DNA of 64,000 nt, taken from the NCBI RefSeq assembly GCF_021134715.1, contig NC_060028.1, forward strand, positions 1,324,501 to 1,388,500, given 5' to 3'. The translations under genes and the position numbers were made by a program. A model generated the notes under the pieces. The model was given only the letters and a program-made list of their open reading frames with translations. It did not search any database and was not told the DNA's origin. The stretch comes from Daphnia pulex. Its lineage: Eukaryota > Arthropoda > Branchiopoda > Diplostraca > Daphniidae. Positions 32,505-44,526 of the stretch are shown here, in pieces (position 1 is the first letter of the stretch; every line of letters starts with the position of its first letter).

Positions 32505-35500
32505 CTAGACCGGAACGCCTTTGTAAGAGCGATATGACTGCGTGTGCTTGACGACGGCCATCAGCAAAGTGACGCCCAAGAAAGCGATCAGAATGAGTCC
32601 GAAGGCGGCAACCAATAGAGAAGTGACGTGAAAGCCCGCCTCTTTGGTACTGACGTGAATTTGAATTTCTTGATCAGTCATCACGTCTCCCGACTCGTCG
32701 TCTTCGGTATTGCTCGTTAAAACTACCAACGTTTTGTCCGGGATGAAGAAAACGACCAAGTTGGAGACTTGGCCGGCTTTGTCCGCCTTGTCCACGGCCC
32801 GCAGAGACAAGTAATAGGGTCTCTCCCGCTGGACGTCCGTCAGCTGAAATGTGGCCGTTTGCTGGACGCCGGCCTCGCTCGGCTGGAGCGAACCGGCGAC
32901 GAGATCCTCTTCCGTGATGATGGATCGACTCTTCCGCTTGGGGGATTCGTCGTCAAAGTTGGAATTCATTACATCGGCGACGACATCCGAATACTTGAGT
33001 TCGTAATAGGAAGCTGTGCATGGAAAACAACAGCCAATATGAGTATAGCGAATTTTGATGGAAGTATTGAAGTGATAAATCTAATTAGACCTGTGCCGAC
33101 ATCAAGATCATCCCCGGGAGCGGTCCATTTCAATGCGATTGAAATATTTGTGGCGGTGTCGTTGACGACCATAATCGACAGATCGGTGACTTCAGCTGGC
33201 GGGTAGGAGTCATCACTAGAGACTGGAATCTCCACCTAATTCACAATGAATCAATCAAATATTAACATTTTGAGTCTGTTGTCAGAAGAACAAAAAACCT
33301 GAAACGAGCCAGCGGAAGCGATTCGGGTAAAATCTGGCATTGGAATTCTTTCGACTTCTCCAATGATCGTCTCATCAATTTGAGGATCTATAAATACAAA
33401 ATTAATTTGTGACTGTAAATATAGTATAAGGACATGCGCATTGAATAAATTACCGAAGAGTTGAGGACTGGCCGAGCCGATAAAGCCCAGTTGCTCGAAT
33501 GTATTGTGATTGCTGTTCACCTGACACTTGACTGTGTACCGTCCCTGTTGATTGGGATAGGCGAAATACTTGGAATAAACGCCATCGTCTTTCGTGCCAT
33601 CCGCACCGGTGCCGTTGTCCAGCAATACCAAGTCCGCCGTGTCGCCGTTGGGTTTCACCACATAAGCTCTTCCGTCCGATTGATATAAAAATGTTTAGAA
33701 AATGAATGCAATAACGAAAGTGATTTTGAGCCGAAATTACCTGACTGAAGATCCCGTGACTTGATGGGATCCTTTCCACACTTCGGCCCGAATTAGAATC
33801 TTTTTGTCGGCGGCGTTCTTGATATCAGGTCCTAGCCAGAAAAACGAATAAACAAATATATGAAAAAAATACAACATGATTCAAGAATTAAATGTTTTAC
33901 CACTGGGAAGAAGGCATTTAGTTGTAATGGGAACTTTAACATCTGGACGCAACTGAGTCGTCACGGTGACTAGAACCGGTTTAGACTGGGAACTTTTCAA
34001 GCTCACTTTTAGGGACCACTGCCCGATCTGTAAAATATCGTCGTGTTAATTCAATTTCTAGACGATTGTTCGCATAGAATTGTATTGTTTACCTTCGCCA
34101 AGTCGACAGTGAGTGTAGCGGTGGTCTTGTCGAAAACGAAATTGTTCACGACGTTGCCATCAGGTCCTGTCAGCTCGATAGATTTGACACTCTTTTTATT
34201 ATCCAAGTTGAAAACGCTCAATTTCAAATTTCGTCCGACTGTCTCGTCGACATCGAAATCATCTGCCAAATCTGTTTGGCCACCACCGGCCGTCAAATCT
34301 TTTTCGAACAATTTGAATATCAAGTCTTCGTTGTGGACGCTCGACTGGAAGGTGGACGCGCCCAGGAAAGCCTCTTGAAGGGCTGCACCGCCATCCTCGT
34401 CCTTAACAAAGTAACTTTTACCCTCCGTCTTGCGAGCTAGATCCTCCAGATTCTTGTCGGCTTTTTCGCTACTCAAATCAATTTGACGTGTTAGAAAATA
34501 CGATAGACTTAACGAACGATCAAATAATTGATTCACACCCGAAGGCGATGGTGATGACGCGGATCTTGGCTTTCAAGATGTCTTCCTGCACGTCGGAAAT
34601 GTCGTGATATCCAGGTGAATTTTTGCCGTCTGTGACCAAGACGATGACCCCACCCGTTTCAGAAGTTCCCTTATTCTCATTTAACATCTGGCGAATAAGT
34701 TCAGAAAAAAGATTTCTAGAATATTCATTTCGGTTGATAATGAATATGATGATATGCTGAGGAGGGAATAAAGAATCACCTGGACGGCGAGTTCGAGTCC
34801 GCACCCGATGCAAGTGGCCGCTTGCAATTGCTTTGGTAACTTGGCAATCATTTCTTCGCGTGATTTCTCGTCTGAAATCATTGTCAGTTCACTTAGAATA
34901 TCGGCCGCCGCACTAAAAATCAAATCAAATCAACAATCGATTAGATAAATTTAAAACTGGACCTGTTTTCAATCATTTTGGAATATAGCAAACCTGAACT
35001 GGACCATTCCCAAGTGACTTCCGCTGCGCAAATCAGTTTTGATCCAGGAGCGGACGGACTCGCTCAGTTTGCCAATGCGGTCCTATACAGCACACCATAT
35101 ACACATAATCAAATAACATTAGTCTAACACGAGTAAATATCTGTGAACGTCTGGAACGTCTGGCCACTTACGAATTCTTTCATGCTGCCGGAAATGTCCA
35201 TGACGACAACAAATCGCGTGCCAGTCGGTTTGACGATTTTAAAATCCGTGTCAAATTTGTCGAAATCCTTCGGTACACCGTTGCCGTTCTTAAAGTCGTC
35301 ACTCTCCATGATGACCGACCAGGTGCTCTTCCTTTGGCACATGTCGTTGTGCTTGTTTTGAGCTTCTGCGTTGTGCTCGGATTCTTTGCAGAAATGAACC
35401 ACCTTGAAGGTTTCAAAAAATATTTTTCAAATTTCAGATTTTGGACAGAAAGTGATGAGCAATTGTTTTTTGAAATGAATTATACTGAATCGAGCTGATG

Positions 35501-36545
35501 GTAGGAAGCCAGAGAAGTGGTCGGTTTGAATTGCGATTCGAATTTGAATCGACAGTTTTGATCGTAGCTATTCGTGGCCGGATCTCTCTTACAGGCCCCA
35601 TTGTTGGTCATATCCCAAACTGAAAAGTCCTTTAAGGTCATGGGCTTGTTGGCGCAGATGTTGGGCTCGATGGAGGAAGTCGCTGATTGCTGGCGGAAGA
35701 GCGGATATTCTCCTCCGGGCGTTCCGTACTCGTCGAAAATGCCGTAACGATAATGGGCCCATTCGTGAACGAAGACTTTGCCTTTTTTTACGTCGAAAGT
35801 CATTTTGTAAAATCTCAAATTTCAAGTTGACGTTAATTGAATTATATGTACCTGGTTTTCCGTATTGGAGGACTTTCTGCTGTTCAAATAAGGTGGCCAC
35901 ATAGTCCGGAGTCAGGTGAATTTTTTGTCCTTTTTCGCCGCACTTACCGTTCTGTTGAGTGTAGGGCACATCTTTGTGCATGGGATTGGGCGTGTCCACG
36001 ATGACGTCAGCCGTCTATAGATTTCAATTCAACCCAAAAAACAAAAGAAAGACGCTGATTAGATTTTCACCGTAAAATGTTGGACGGATATGTGAGATAA
36101 TCAATTAATTTTTTTTTTAACGAACATCGAACGTTTCCCAAGTGCTCAATTCGGCCTTAATTTCGGTCCATGTTGGTGGAACGAGAATGCGAACGCTTTG
36201 GAAGTAAGCTCGATTTTCGGTCGCCTTGTAGAGCACCGGCGAGGCTTCCAGTATCATTTTCTACATCGAAAAAGAAATGAATCAAAATAATTAGATTTAA
36301 AAAAAAAGTGAATGATTCACAATCAATTTTTTAAATATATAACCTACCTTGATGTTATTAATGATCGTTTCCGCTTGAGCGACGGGCGCTTCCGTACTGA
36401 TGGCCACCACCAAGTCGTTGTAGCCATTTTTATTGAGAGCGACTTTACTCGCCTCGACCGCAATTCCCGACCGGCCGCTGGCCGTGTAAATCACAAAGAG
36501 CGTCGCCAACCAGCAACACTGCGTCAAAGTCGTCGGCTGGCCCAT
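32505..36545 (-). CDS. CLCA-C: CLCA-like metalloprotease/VWA membrane protein
   Basis: Fifteen exons: 36545-36348, 36260-36126, 36014-35852, 35781-35486, 35402-35172, 35082-34994, 34912-34780, 34687-34539, 34468-34093, 34027-33901, 33831-33741, 33668-33454, 33387-33299, 33235-33091, 33013-32505. The total is 2946 nt, 981 residues. The start was taken at MGQPTTLTQCCWLATLFVIY (signal peptide); an upstream ATG-like extension exists but is not conserved. HEWAHYRYGIFDEYG keeps the zinc site. The VWA MIDAS is MDISGSM with LVTDGKN. A C-terminal membrane helix precedes YRSYKGVPV. Exon structure is identical to CLCA-B, and parts of the last exon are almost identical in DNA to CLCA-D. Intact by eye. 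Confidence 0.92.
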
Positions 36546-37670
36546 TTTTATCACACTGACCGGGTCTGTACAGTGCAATTGGTATTTTATTCACATTTAT
36601 TTTTTTATTTGTTGGGTGTTTTTATCCTATCATTCTAACTGGCAGGGATTTCCTTATCTTTCTTTTTTGGTCGATAATAACTAGACCAAACCATGGCACT
36701 TTATTTTATGATGACTGAAACTGATATCAGTTGCGAGCGCAAATGTAGAGTTAAGCGGCTACATATTACGATTTGGGTATTAGGTGGCAACAGGTACTAT
36801 AATCTGAATGAATGGTTGGTTTTTCAGTACTTTTTTGACGCTTTGGACATGAGATGGACGTGACTATATCATCTCAAAAATAAGACACCTATGCTGATAG
36901 CCTCGGTTGAAATATGTATGTTTCATTTCTTCATGAGCATGTGTATAATAACTGATAAATTCGAACGACCTAATTTCAACATCAAATAAGGCATATCTTT
37001 AATAACACTATATAGGCTACAGCTCATGTATTTACTGCTGATAACGTTACTTCTCTTTGTGGTTAATTATATTATTTGCTGTGGCGCGCTATACCTGAGA
37101 CGGATATATTATAAGATTAGGTTGGCTAATATACGGAAAATTTTTATTTGATGAAATGATCTCACCGTGTTTTATATCGTGCTAAAGATAAACCAGTCGG
37201 ATTTTAGTGAGAATAATAACTGTGGTCCAGCATGCCGTACCGCTGGTGTTGCATTAAACATTTTTTTGGGCTCGTTTATTCTTTATCTCTAAAACATAGT
37301 AATCTCCATTTCACCGCAGTTTCACATTGTTATGTCGGCCTCAAATTTCAAGAGTAATAAGTAATAACTAATACTAAAACACAAAAACAAATTTATTGCT
37401 GACTCAACTTTAACTGTAATAAAATAATCAGTCAAGCACCGCAACTATCAGATGTAACGGCCTATCAATGCACTGGCTTCCAAGAAGCGCAGCATCACGG
37501 AATCAGAGAATAAGTATTGCCATTTTCTCAGAAAAAAACAAATCTCAATAAATTCCGATTTTGATTTGTTGGGGAAAGAATTGTCATCGCAGGTACGGCG
37601 TTATGCGAGCCAAGTTTTCCTTTCCCTTTTACTGAGCACATCAGGCTTGTTCTTTATTTTTCGCCACCCA
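36546..37670. other. Spacer between CLCA-C and CP2
   Basis: About 1.1 kb, A+T-rich, holding the 5' flanks of two divergent genes. No gene, RNA or clear repeat seen. Confidence 0.5.
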
Positions 37671-37761
37671 CAACTGAAGAAGAAGAAGAGAATGTGTGAA
37701 GTGAAGAAGGTCTCTTATTATTCCCACTCACTTTCCATGCAAGAATGTAATCGTATAAAAG
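37671..37761 (+). promoter_or_regulatory. Conserved cuticle-gene promoter module (CP2)
   Basis: AACTGAAGAAGAAGAAGAGA, GAAGAAGGTCTC, CCCACTCACTTTCCA and TATAAAAG (37754-37761), in the same order and similar spacing as before CP1 and CP3. Confidence 0.8.
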
Positions 37762-37843
37762 GCAGGCGCCGCTAGAACAATCCTCACAGAATTCCTTCAA
37801 CAGTCTTTACAGCAGTTCAGAAAAATCCAAACCAGCAGCCAAA

Positions 37844-38383
37844 ATGAAATTCGTAAGTTTATTTACTTATTTGATGTTATCCTTTTAAATAAAACTTTAA
37901 TGTTATCCATTTAAATAATATAATTATGTAATTACGTGTAATTATCAGATCGTCGCTCTCGCTTTCTTGGCCGTGGCCCTCGCCGCACCTCAAGGAGATA
38001 AGAAGCCCATCGAAATTGTGTCGTCCAACAGCGAAATGAACGCCGACGGCAGCTACTCATTCGAGTAAGTTGATATTTTTAAGATCCTAATGTCATTTCC
38101 TAAATTTAAAAAATGTGTCAAAATCAGTTTCGAGTCTGCGGATGGGACCAAAGTGTCTGAGAGTGGCAGCCAGAAACAAGTTGGTCCCAAACCGGAGGAT
38201 ATCGGGACCGTGTCCAAGGGCTCCTACTCGTTCACGACTCCCGACGGCGTCGTCCTCACCGTCAATTGGGTGGCCGATGAAAACGGATTCCAGGCCACCG
38301 GCGACCACCTCCCCACTCCTCCACCCATGCCCGAGCACGTCGTCAAGATGCTCGCAGACCTCAAAGCCGCCGGAGTCCTGTAA
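37844..38383 (+). CDS. CP2: RR-1 cuticle protein
   Basis: Exons 37844-37852, 37949-38064, 38128-38383; 126 residues. The gene plan matches CP1 (9 + 116 + 256 nt). Signal peptide MKFIVALAFLAVALAAPQ. RR-1 consensus blocks YSFDFESADGTKVSESG and KGSYSFTTPDG with DENGFQATG. Exons 2 and 3 and intron 2 are nearly identical to CP1 and CP3, whereas the first intron and 3' UTR differ. Expected to be a chitin-binding structural protein of flexible cuticle. Confidence 0.95.
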
Positions 38384-39038
38384 ATCATTTCAACAATTTT
38401 TCTTGTACGACAATCCCCAGAAAAAAATTTGTTTTCTACAAGTTGTACATTAAAATGTCTAGTTTTGTTTGTACTGAATGCATGACCCTTTTATTCAATT
38501 TAATGTGCCGGTTATCCTGTATCGTTTGTGTGTACGAATTTCTTCCGTTATAAAAAAGATAATAAAATCTTCGTCAATCATAGAGTTATTGCACAATCGA
38601 CGTAGATCGGGCAACGTAATAACGGAGGCAACCGAATGCAATTAAATTTATTTAACTAACATTACACCTGCTGGTGTCTAAAACCTGTTCAGCTAAACTT
38701 TTTCTGGGGCTTTCAAACTTAAAATTGAGCGCAAACTATTATTTATGTAGAGCAAGGTAACTGAATTAAAGATGGAAGCTGGTACTGGTAGCCTAGTTAT
38801 GCGATTGGTTTTGTATAATTCCACGATCAATCGGTTTCGCAAATAAAATTATTAACCTATAAAATGAAGGCGCTTATTTCTAATTACTGAATGAGACCGA
38901 GGGAAGTTTATAGTAGTTGGACATACTTCCCAATCCCTTCTTAGCCTTTGTTGAATTTGCATTACAAACAACGACGTCATTTTCATTTTGAATAATTTTC
39001 AATATGATTAAAACAATGTAAAGATTTAATTAATCGCT
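38384..39038. other. Spacer before the tRNA cluster
   Basis: CP2 3' UTR followed by A+T-rich DNA. The segment at about 38870-39010 is partly repeated before the other two tRNAs (AGCCTTTGTTGAATTTGCAT near 38943), suggesting that the tRNA genes were copied with flanking DNA. Confidence 0.5.
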
Positions 39039-39124
39039 GCCTCCTGAGAGGGTTGAACTCTCGGCCTTTGGTTTTCCAACTTTAATGTTACGAGACCAAC
39101 GCTCTACCACTGAGCTAAGAAGGC
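39039..39124 (-). tRNA. tRNA-Thr(CGT) with intron, copy 1
   Basis: On the minus strand the acceptor stem is GCCTTCT with AGGAGGC (one G-U pair), the D-arm AGCTCAGTGGTAGAGC, and the T-arm GAGAG-TTCAACC-CTCTC. The anticodon arm TTGGT-CTCGTA...-ACCAA carries anticodon CGT and is interrupted after the base 3' of the anticodon by an intron of about 15 nt. The 86-nt gene lacks the encoded CCA, as normal in eukaryotes. A and B boxes are intact. Confidence 0.88.
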
Positions 39125-40122
39125 TTGTTTACCACAACATTTTAGTATAAAATAATTTACCATCAGGTTTTATAGTTTTACAGTTTAGAAACCGTTTTTA
39201 GTTTCATCGCGTCGTCTTTTTTAAAACATGAAGAATGGATTTAACGATGTGGATTTCATCATCGAACCGAGATAGGTTCTCGACTTTCTTGACGGTTATT
39301 TCTAACTACCGAATAAGATCAGATGTTTCTTATACTTCCCATTAATGTCCACTTATAGCCTTCTTTTAATTTGCATTACTCGCAAGCAACAAATGACAAT
39401 GTCATTTCGATTAAAACAATTTAGTGTATAATAGTGTAAAGATTCTGCTAGGCGACATTGTACGTTTTAGGGAAACTTGTTGATGAAACAAGCCCTCCCC
39501 TCGTAAACCGAGACGTACAGATGCCATCAGCAGCCCCCCTCGCATCTGCGAGCGGAGACCACCGCCGGGATGGCGCAGATAAAGATCAAGTGGCCGCAAT
39601 AGGCGCAGAATAAGAAGTTTCCCCCCTCGCTGTGACAAACCTCCCAAGGTTGAGCAGCTATGTTAACTTTAACTTCCTCCTTCTTTTAAACTCATAAAAG
39701 TAGAGTTAGAAAGCCACTGCCTAGAGTGACCTAGAAAAACAAGTGCGCGCATTGACCCCTAGTTTCCCACGTAGACGCGTATGAAAATAGATGCCAACCC
39801 CCAGCATCCGACTAGTTAATAAATAGGCTGACAAAATAGAAAACGGGCAGTCTTTTGTCAGTTTCTGTGCTAAGTTGTTGCCGCTGCTCTTCCAGCCGTG
39901 GCGTCCCCTCCTCATAGCGTCCTTCTGGTAGATCGTCATTTTTACTCTTCTTCGCCCTCGAGTAATTTCCACGTCTGTTGACTGTCCATAACATCATGTG
40001 TCAATTAAGGTAATACAACAAGTTCGCAACTATTAAAATTAGTTCTTCTTTTTATATATATTAGTATTTCTCTTTATGCGCAGAGTTTTCCTCTTATGGG
40101 AGAACTCTGACAATAGATAGAT
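39125..40122. other. Spacer between tRNA copies 1 and 2
   Basis: About 1 kb. A GC-richer block at about 39430-40010 looks different from its surroundings and might be an inserted repeat, but no terminal repeats or target duplication were identified. A short hairpin (AGAGTTTTCC...GGGAGAACTCT) lies at about 40083-40109. Confidence 0.4.
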
Positions 40123-40208
40123 GCCTCCTGAGAGGGTTGAACTCTCGGCCTTTGGTTTTCCAACTATAATGTTACGAGACCAACGCTCTACCACTGAGCT
40201 AAGAAGGC
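40123..40208 (-). tRNA. tRNA-Thr(CGT) with intron, copy 2
   Basis: Same 86-nt structure as copy 1, with one base changed in the intron and the mature part identical by eye. Anticodon CGT. Minus strand. Confidence 0.88.
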
Positions 40209-40875
40209 ACGGGAGGTGAGCTACGAAAAATATCTTGCATATGGTTTTATCGTTTTACAGATGAATTTATAGTTTAGAAAATATGGTTAGATTCGTCACA
40301 TCATATAACACCACGTTATTGATGAACAAGAATGAGCAGGCATGCAGTAATACACAGAATATATCTATACTAAAAGGAAGTAGTAATTAATTCAGCCAGA
40401 TCGCTGGAAGGACGAGGATTTAAACAAGGATCGGATATATTTTATGTGATGCTGATGGCGGCTGATGGCTTCATCCGCGGTCCGATAAATAATACGCACA
40501 TAATAATCATGGATTTCATCGAGTCTCCATATATTTTCATTAACTATTCCCCTGAAATAACCTGGGTATATTACATAGCTCAAACATGTCGAGAGTCTGT
40601 CGAGAGTCTGTAACCAATTCTCTCATTATTGAAAACCAAATAAATAGTATCGGATTGTACACCCGCAAAGATTTCAGACTGGTGATAGGATTTTTCTCGT
40701 AAGGTGTTGACTTGTGAACACTATTCAGATCGAGGTTCTTACTCTAATTCTCCATTGGAAATGATACTTATTAACAATCTACTGTACTTAGCCTTTGTTC
40801 AATTTACATGACTCGGCTAGCATCCTTGCAACAAAGTGACAAAGTCATTTCGACATGGACAATCTCCATGCCAAT
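40209..40875. other. Spacer between tRNA copies 2 and 3
   Basis: A+T-rich. Around 40780-40860, words such as TTAGCCTTTGTTCAATTTACAT echo the DNA before copy 1. No gene seen. Confidence 0.5.
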
Positions 40876-40961
40876 GCCTCCTGAGAGGATTGAACTCTCG
40901 GCCTTTGGTTATCTAACATTAACTGTACGAGACCAACGCTCTACCACTGAGCTAAGAAGGC
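40876..40961 (-). tRNA. tRNA-Thr(CGT) with intron, copy 3
   Basis: Same length and secondary structure. The intron sequence is clearly different from copies 1 and 2, and the T-loop reads TTCAATC instead of TTCAACC. The anticodon arm and stems are kept, so it is probably functional. Confidence 0.85.
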
Positions 40962-42038
40962 GCAAAATTTCAGAAATTATTCTCCATCTAAACAGAGGTG
41001 GGTCATTTCTCATCCCGATCCGCAGATGTTGAATTTCGAACACGATTCAGATCGAGTTTTTCATTCTAATTCTCCGTAGACTAATATAACTGTGAATGAC
41101 AATATTAATGCTTCTTTTTCATGGTATTGGCCTTCTATACTTTCCGCCGAACGAAGGCGAAAGCATGAGAACGAGACTATAAAGAAGTGTAGAACGATCC
41201 TTCGAATAATTCCCCGCGAAACAGCGACCCGACATTATAACAATCGGTACGAAAAGCGAGAAAAGAGGCAAATGCTGTTTAGATCACGTGATTGTCACAC
41301 CGCCGACCATTCCCGAGCCGTACCAGGCGAATGCTGACACGGGCCATGCGCTTACTTTCGCGAAGGCCTTACTGACAAAAAAAAAATTGCTCTAGAGAAA
41401 GAAAAAAAATGTTTCACATTTGTAAAATGTGGGTTGATGCGGGTTGATGGCGGAAAGTGCTATTATGTCTTTGGCTGGAATGAAGAATGGCTTACTGCTG
41501 ACTGCTGGTAAAGACTCGCAAGCAGAGTTATACGCTATTTAACTCTAATGAATGATGCGTTATTGGTGTATTTGCTAATAAAAGAGAAAACAGCAGGTGA
41601 AACAGTCTAGCATGCTTGTGGGTCATTGCTGGTAAAATGTGGGTAAAGCACTCGAGTGCATGTAAAAATCATCGAATCGTGAAATGATGTAATGGCAAAT
41701 TGATTTCTCAATTTCAAATGGAAAATTTGCAGATGACATCCGATAATATTGAGTAAGAAACTCGACTGCCAAATATAGATAGATATAAATATTTTAAACA
41801 CAACCTGATTTGATTTGATTTTTGGGTAATGGGTATTGGGTAAGCCCATCCAATATTAGTTTACTCATTTTTAGTTACCTTTTGTTTCAACTTCAAGCGT
41901 CCTTCAGCTGCTAAAATTAGACTTACGTCAGGACTTATAGTTGATTCCATGGTTGCTCTGAAGGCTGGGCTGGTCTGCACTTGAACGCGCAGATTTCTGA
42001 CACGCTCCGCTCTAACTTTCTTCGGACCGCTTTGGGTT
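40962..42038. other. GYR2 upstream region
   Basis: No gene. A block near 41281-41345 (CACGTGATTGTCACACCG, CCGTACCAGGCGAATGCTG) recurs at about 52669-52730. Words such as AAGAGAAAACAGCAGGTGAA near 41580 recur in the other GYR upstream regions. Confidence 0.5.
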
Positions 42039-42039
42039 G

Positions 42040-42080
42040 TATAAAAGAACGGACGTTCAGACCGGATCGTCACATCAACT
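42040..42080 (+). promoter_or_regulatory. GYR2 core promoter
   Basis: TATAAAAG (42040-42047) followed by TTCAGACCGGATCGTCACAT, the shared GYR initiator-region word. Confidence 0.8.
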
Positions 42081-42145
42081 TCCACAACTCGTGAATTCAG
42101 ATTTGCATTGCAAACTTCCACATCTTATTATTCCAGCGCCCAGAA

Positions 42146-42528
42146 ATGACTGCTAACTTCAAAGTATTTCACTAAACCAATTGATAAATCGTTATAGTTT
42201 ATTTTTTAAACATTTTTGAACGTTTTCCTATTCGATTTTTAGATTATGTTGCTGATCGTTGCTATGATGTTCGTGGCTGTGACTGTGGCTAAGAAAGTCA
42301 AGTTGTATTACGGCTACGGAGGTTACGGGGGTTATGGTTACGGGGGCTATGGCTATGGAGGCTATGGCTATCCAGCTTACGGAGGGTACGGTGGTTATTA
42401 CGGAAAAGGATATGGAGGTAAAAATCGTTTTGATCAATAAGAAGACATTAATGATGATTTCGTGAATTTAAATTGACTGATTGCGATTGATAATTCCAGG
42501 TTACGGCAACGGATACGGCTATTATTAA
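42146..42528 (+). CDS. GYR2: small secreted Gly/Tyr-rich peptide
   Basis: Exons 42146-42163, 42243-42417, 42500-42528; 73 residues. Exon 1 codes MTANFK; the signal segment is IMLLIVAMMFVAVTVAKKVK. The mature part is GYGGYG repeats with one YPAYGG and a YYGKGYGG end. Exon 3 adds only a short YGNGYGYY terminus. The intron positions and phases are those of GYR1 and GYR3-5. Confidence 0.88.
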
Positions 42529-43977
42529 GACAACTGATATGGGCCTTGAATGAAATTTACAGTTCATCATATATTCTTTTGATGTACGTAATTGCACCGC
42601 TCTAAGCTCATAAACAAGCCTGTTTTCTTATCGATGTAATAATCTGTCAGTTTTCTCACTTTTCGACCAATACACTAATTTTTTTAAAAAGTTTGAATTT
42701 CACTGTTTCTCTCTGTAATAATTCGTTTTCATTTCGCTGTTATAATTTACTACGTCGTACAGGGACACGTGTTAATTCCAATTAATTCACTGAAGCAGAG
42801 CAGAACTATTTTAATTACTGGATAAAAATAAAACAAGGAAAAATTTCAATCTTAACAGCATCAATGCATCATTGTTAGATGTGTATTATATTTTCCTATC
42901 TACTCCGAGGCGCCGCATCACAAATGTATAGCTAAAAAATATTTGATAAAATTTGAAATTCAATCTATAACGCTCAGTATCAGTCGAATTGATAGTCTAT
43001 ATGAATTAGCTGCAAAAAACATAAAAACTCTGAAATTGGTCGATCAGGAAAAATGTGCGCAATATGGTATAATGTTAATGAACAATAATCCTCCCGAAAT
43101 AATATTGGAAGGTCCGATCATAATTTTCGAAATTCGCAATATTTTTACAGTGATTGCTGAAAGTGGAACAAGACAGCACGCGGTGATAGGCAGATCAAAT
43201 GTTACATATTTTTCACAAGAATTTTAGATGATAAGAAAAACGGGGTTATAGCCTATACAAGAACTTGGAAAAGGATAACTGACATTTTAAATTCGTCGTC
43301 TATTGTCTGGTGTTAGAAAGTCAGCTTAAAGCTATGAGCCAACATTTGGAATGTTTTAACGAAAATGCGTCAAGCGATACAATTTTCGCTGACATTCATT
43401 CATACATAAGACAATCACAGAGAATTTGGCACGAATATTTGACATTTTAGAAAACTATATGTAGTCAGTAGGAAAATCAATGCGCGGATAGAAGAAAGAA
43501 ACGTATATTAATGGGTATGTTATACGGCAGACCTGGAACCATTACTTTCTAGAGCGACCGTACCACTGCGAACCGGGTACGGCCATTATGCGCTAACACG
43601 CTAGCAAGTGTAACGCGGAGTGCGTTATTGGTAATCTTGATGCAAGAGAAAAGAACTATAAACGGGTGGTGCGCGTGTACAAGTGGGTCAATGCTAAAAT
43701 TGTTGTCGGTTCTTGGTAAAGCTACCAGTTCAAATCAAGCCCTCGCTATGCGCATATAAATTTTATGTAACAATTGGTGACATTCTTACACCAAGGGAAA
43801 TTATAAGCTCCAAAAAATCGATATTCCAATGTTCACTTTATACTGTGCTATTTTAATCACCGATAAAATTTGGTTCCAGCCAGAATAACTGTACACGAAA
43901 CAAGCATATGGTATTCATTTATGACTCTGGTTTGCGCGCAAATTTCCTGAGGCAGATTTCACTTTTCTCCGCGAAAG
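42529..43977. other. GYR2-GYR3 spacer
   Basis: About 1.45 kb. It contains a block at 43550-43600 (TTTCTAGAGCGACCGTACCA then GGGTACGGCC) that recurs at about 49680-49730, with a CGTACC/GGTACG inverted repeat. A 94-codon open frame at 42943-43227 has no paralogue or motif and is not called. Confidence 0.5.
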
Positions 43978-44060
43978 CGCTACAGCTCTTCGGAAATGGA
44001 AACGGTTTCTGTATAAAAGGAAGGATGTCCAGACCGGATCGTCACAACAACTTCAACCCC
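43978..44060 (+). promoter_or_regulatory. GYR3 promoter
   Basis: TCTCCGCGAAAGCGCTACAG, CGGAAATGGAAACGG, TATAAAAG (44012-44019) and CAGACCGGATCGTCACAACA. It is almost identical to the GYR5 promoter at 50097-50180. Confidence 0.85.
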
Positions 44061-44114
44061 ATTCCTTGCTCGAGTTGAAATTTGCATCTCGTCCCCGACT
44101 ATTCATCTTTAAAC

Positions 44115-44526
44115 ATGGCTAATATTAGCTTCAAAGTATATTGAATTTTCTATTTCAAATAATTTACATTTACGACATTTACATGTTTTTCTATTCTATG
44201 TATTTTAGATTACTTTGCTCATCGTCGCTTTGATGTTCGTGGCTGTGACTGTGGCGACCAAAGCCAAGAAGGTTTACTACGGCTACGGTGGAGGTTATGG
44301 AGGCTATGGAGGCTATGGCTACCCAGCATCATACGGAGGCTATGGTTACCCAGCATCACACAAAGGCTATGGCTACCCAGCTTACGGAGGCTACGGTAGT
44401 TATGAAAAGGCATATGGGGACTATGGTTACGAAGGTATAATCATTTCTTAGAATCCCGCAGAAATAGTGACTGTTTTAAATTTGATTTCAGGTTACGATA
44501 AGGGATACGCCGGGCACGGCTATTGA
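44115..44526 (+). CDS. GYR3: small secreted Gly/Tyr-rich peptide
   Basis: Exons 44115-44135, 44209-44434, 44492-44526; 93 residues. Exon 1 codes MANISFK; signal segment ITLLIVALMFVAVTVATK. The mature part mixes GYGG with three GYGYPA units (GYGYPASYGG) and ends DKGYAGHGY. Exon 1 and the signal are identical to GYR5, so GYR3 and GYR5 are the closest pair. Its repeat region has expanded relative to GYR5. Confidence 0.88.

Noticed and set aside
39430-40010. GC-richer block between tRNA copies that might be a solo LTR
   Set aside because: No matching terminal TG...CA boundaries with a target duplication could be fixed, and no internal coding remnant was seen.
42943-43227. 94-codon open frame (MIKFEIQSITLS...)
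   Set aside because: No signal peptide, no splice partners, no paralogue in other GYR spacers, and A+T-rich codon use.
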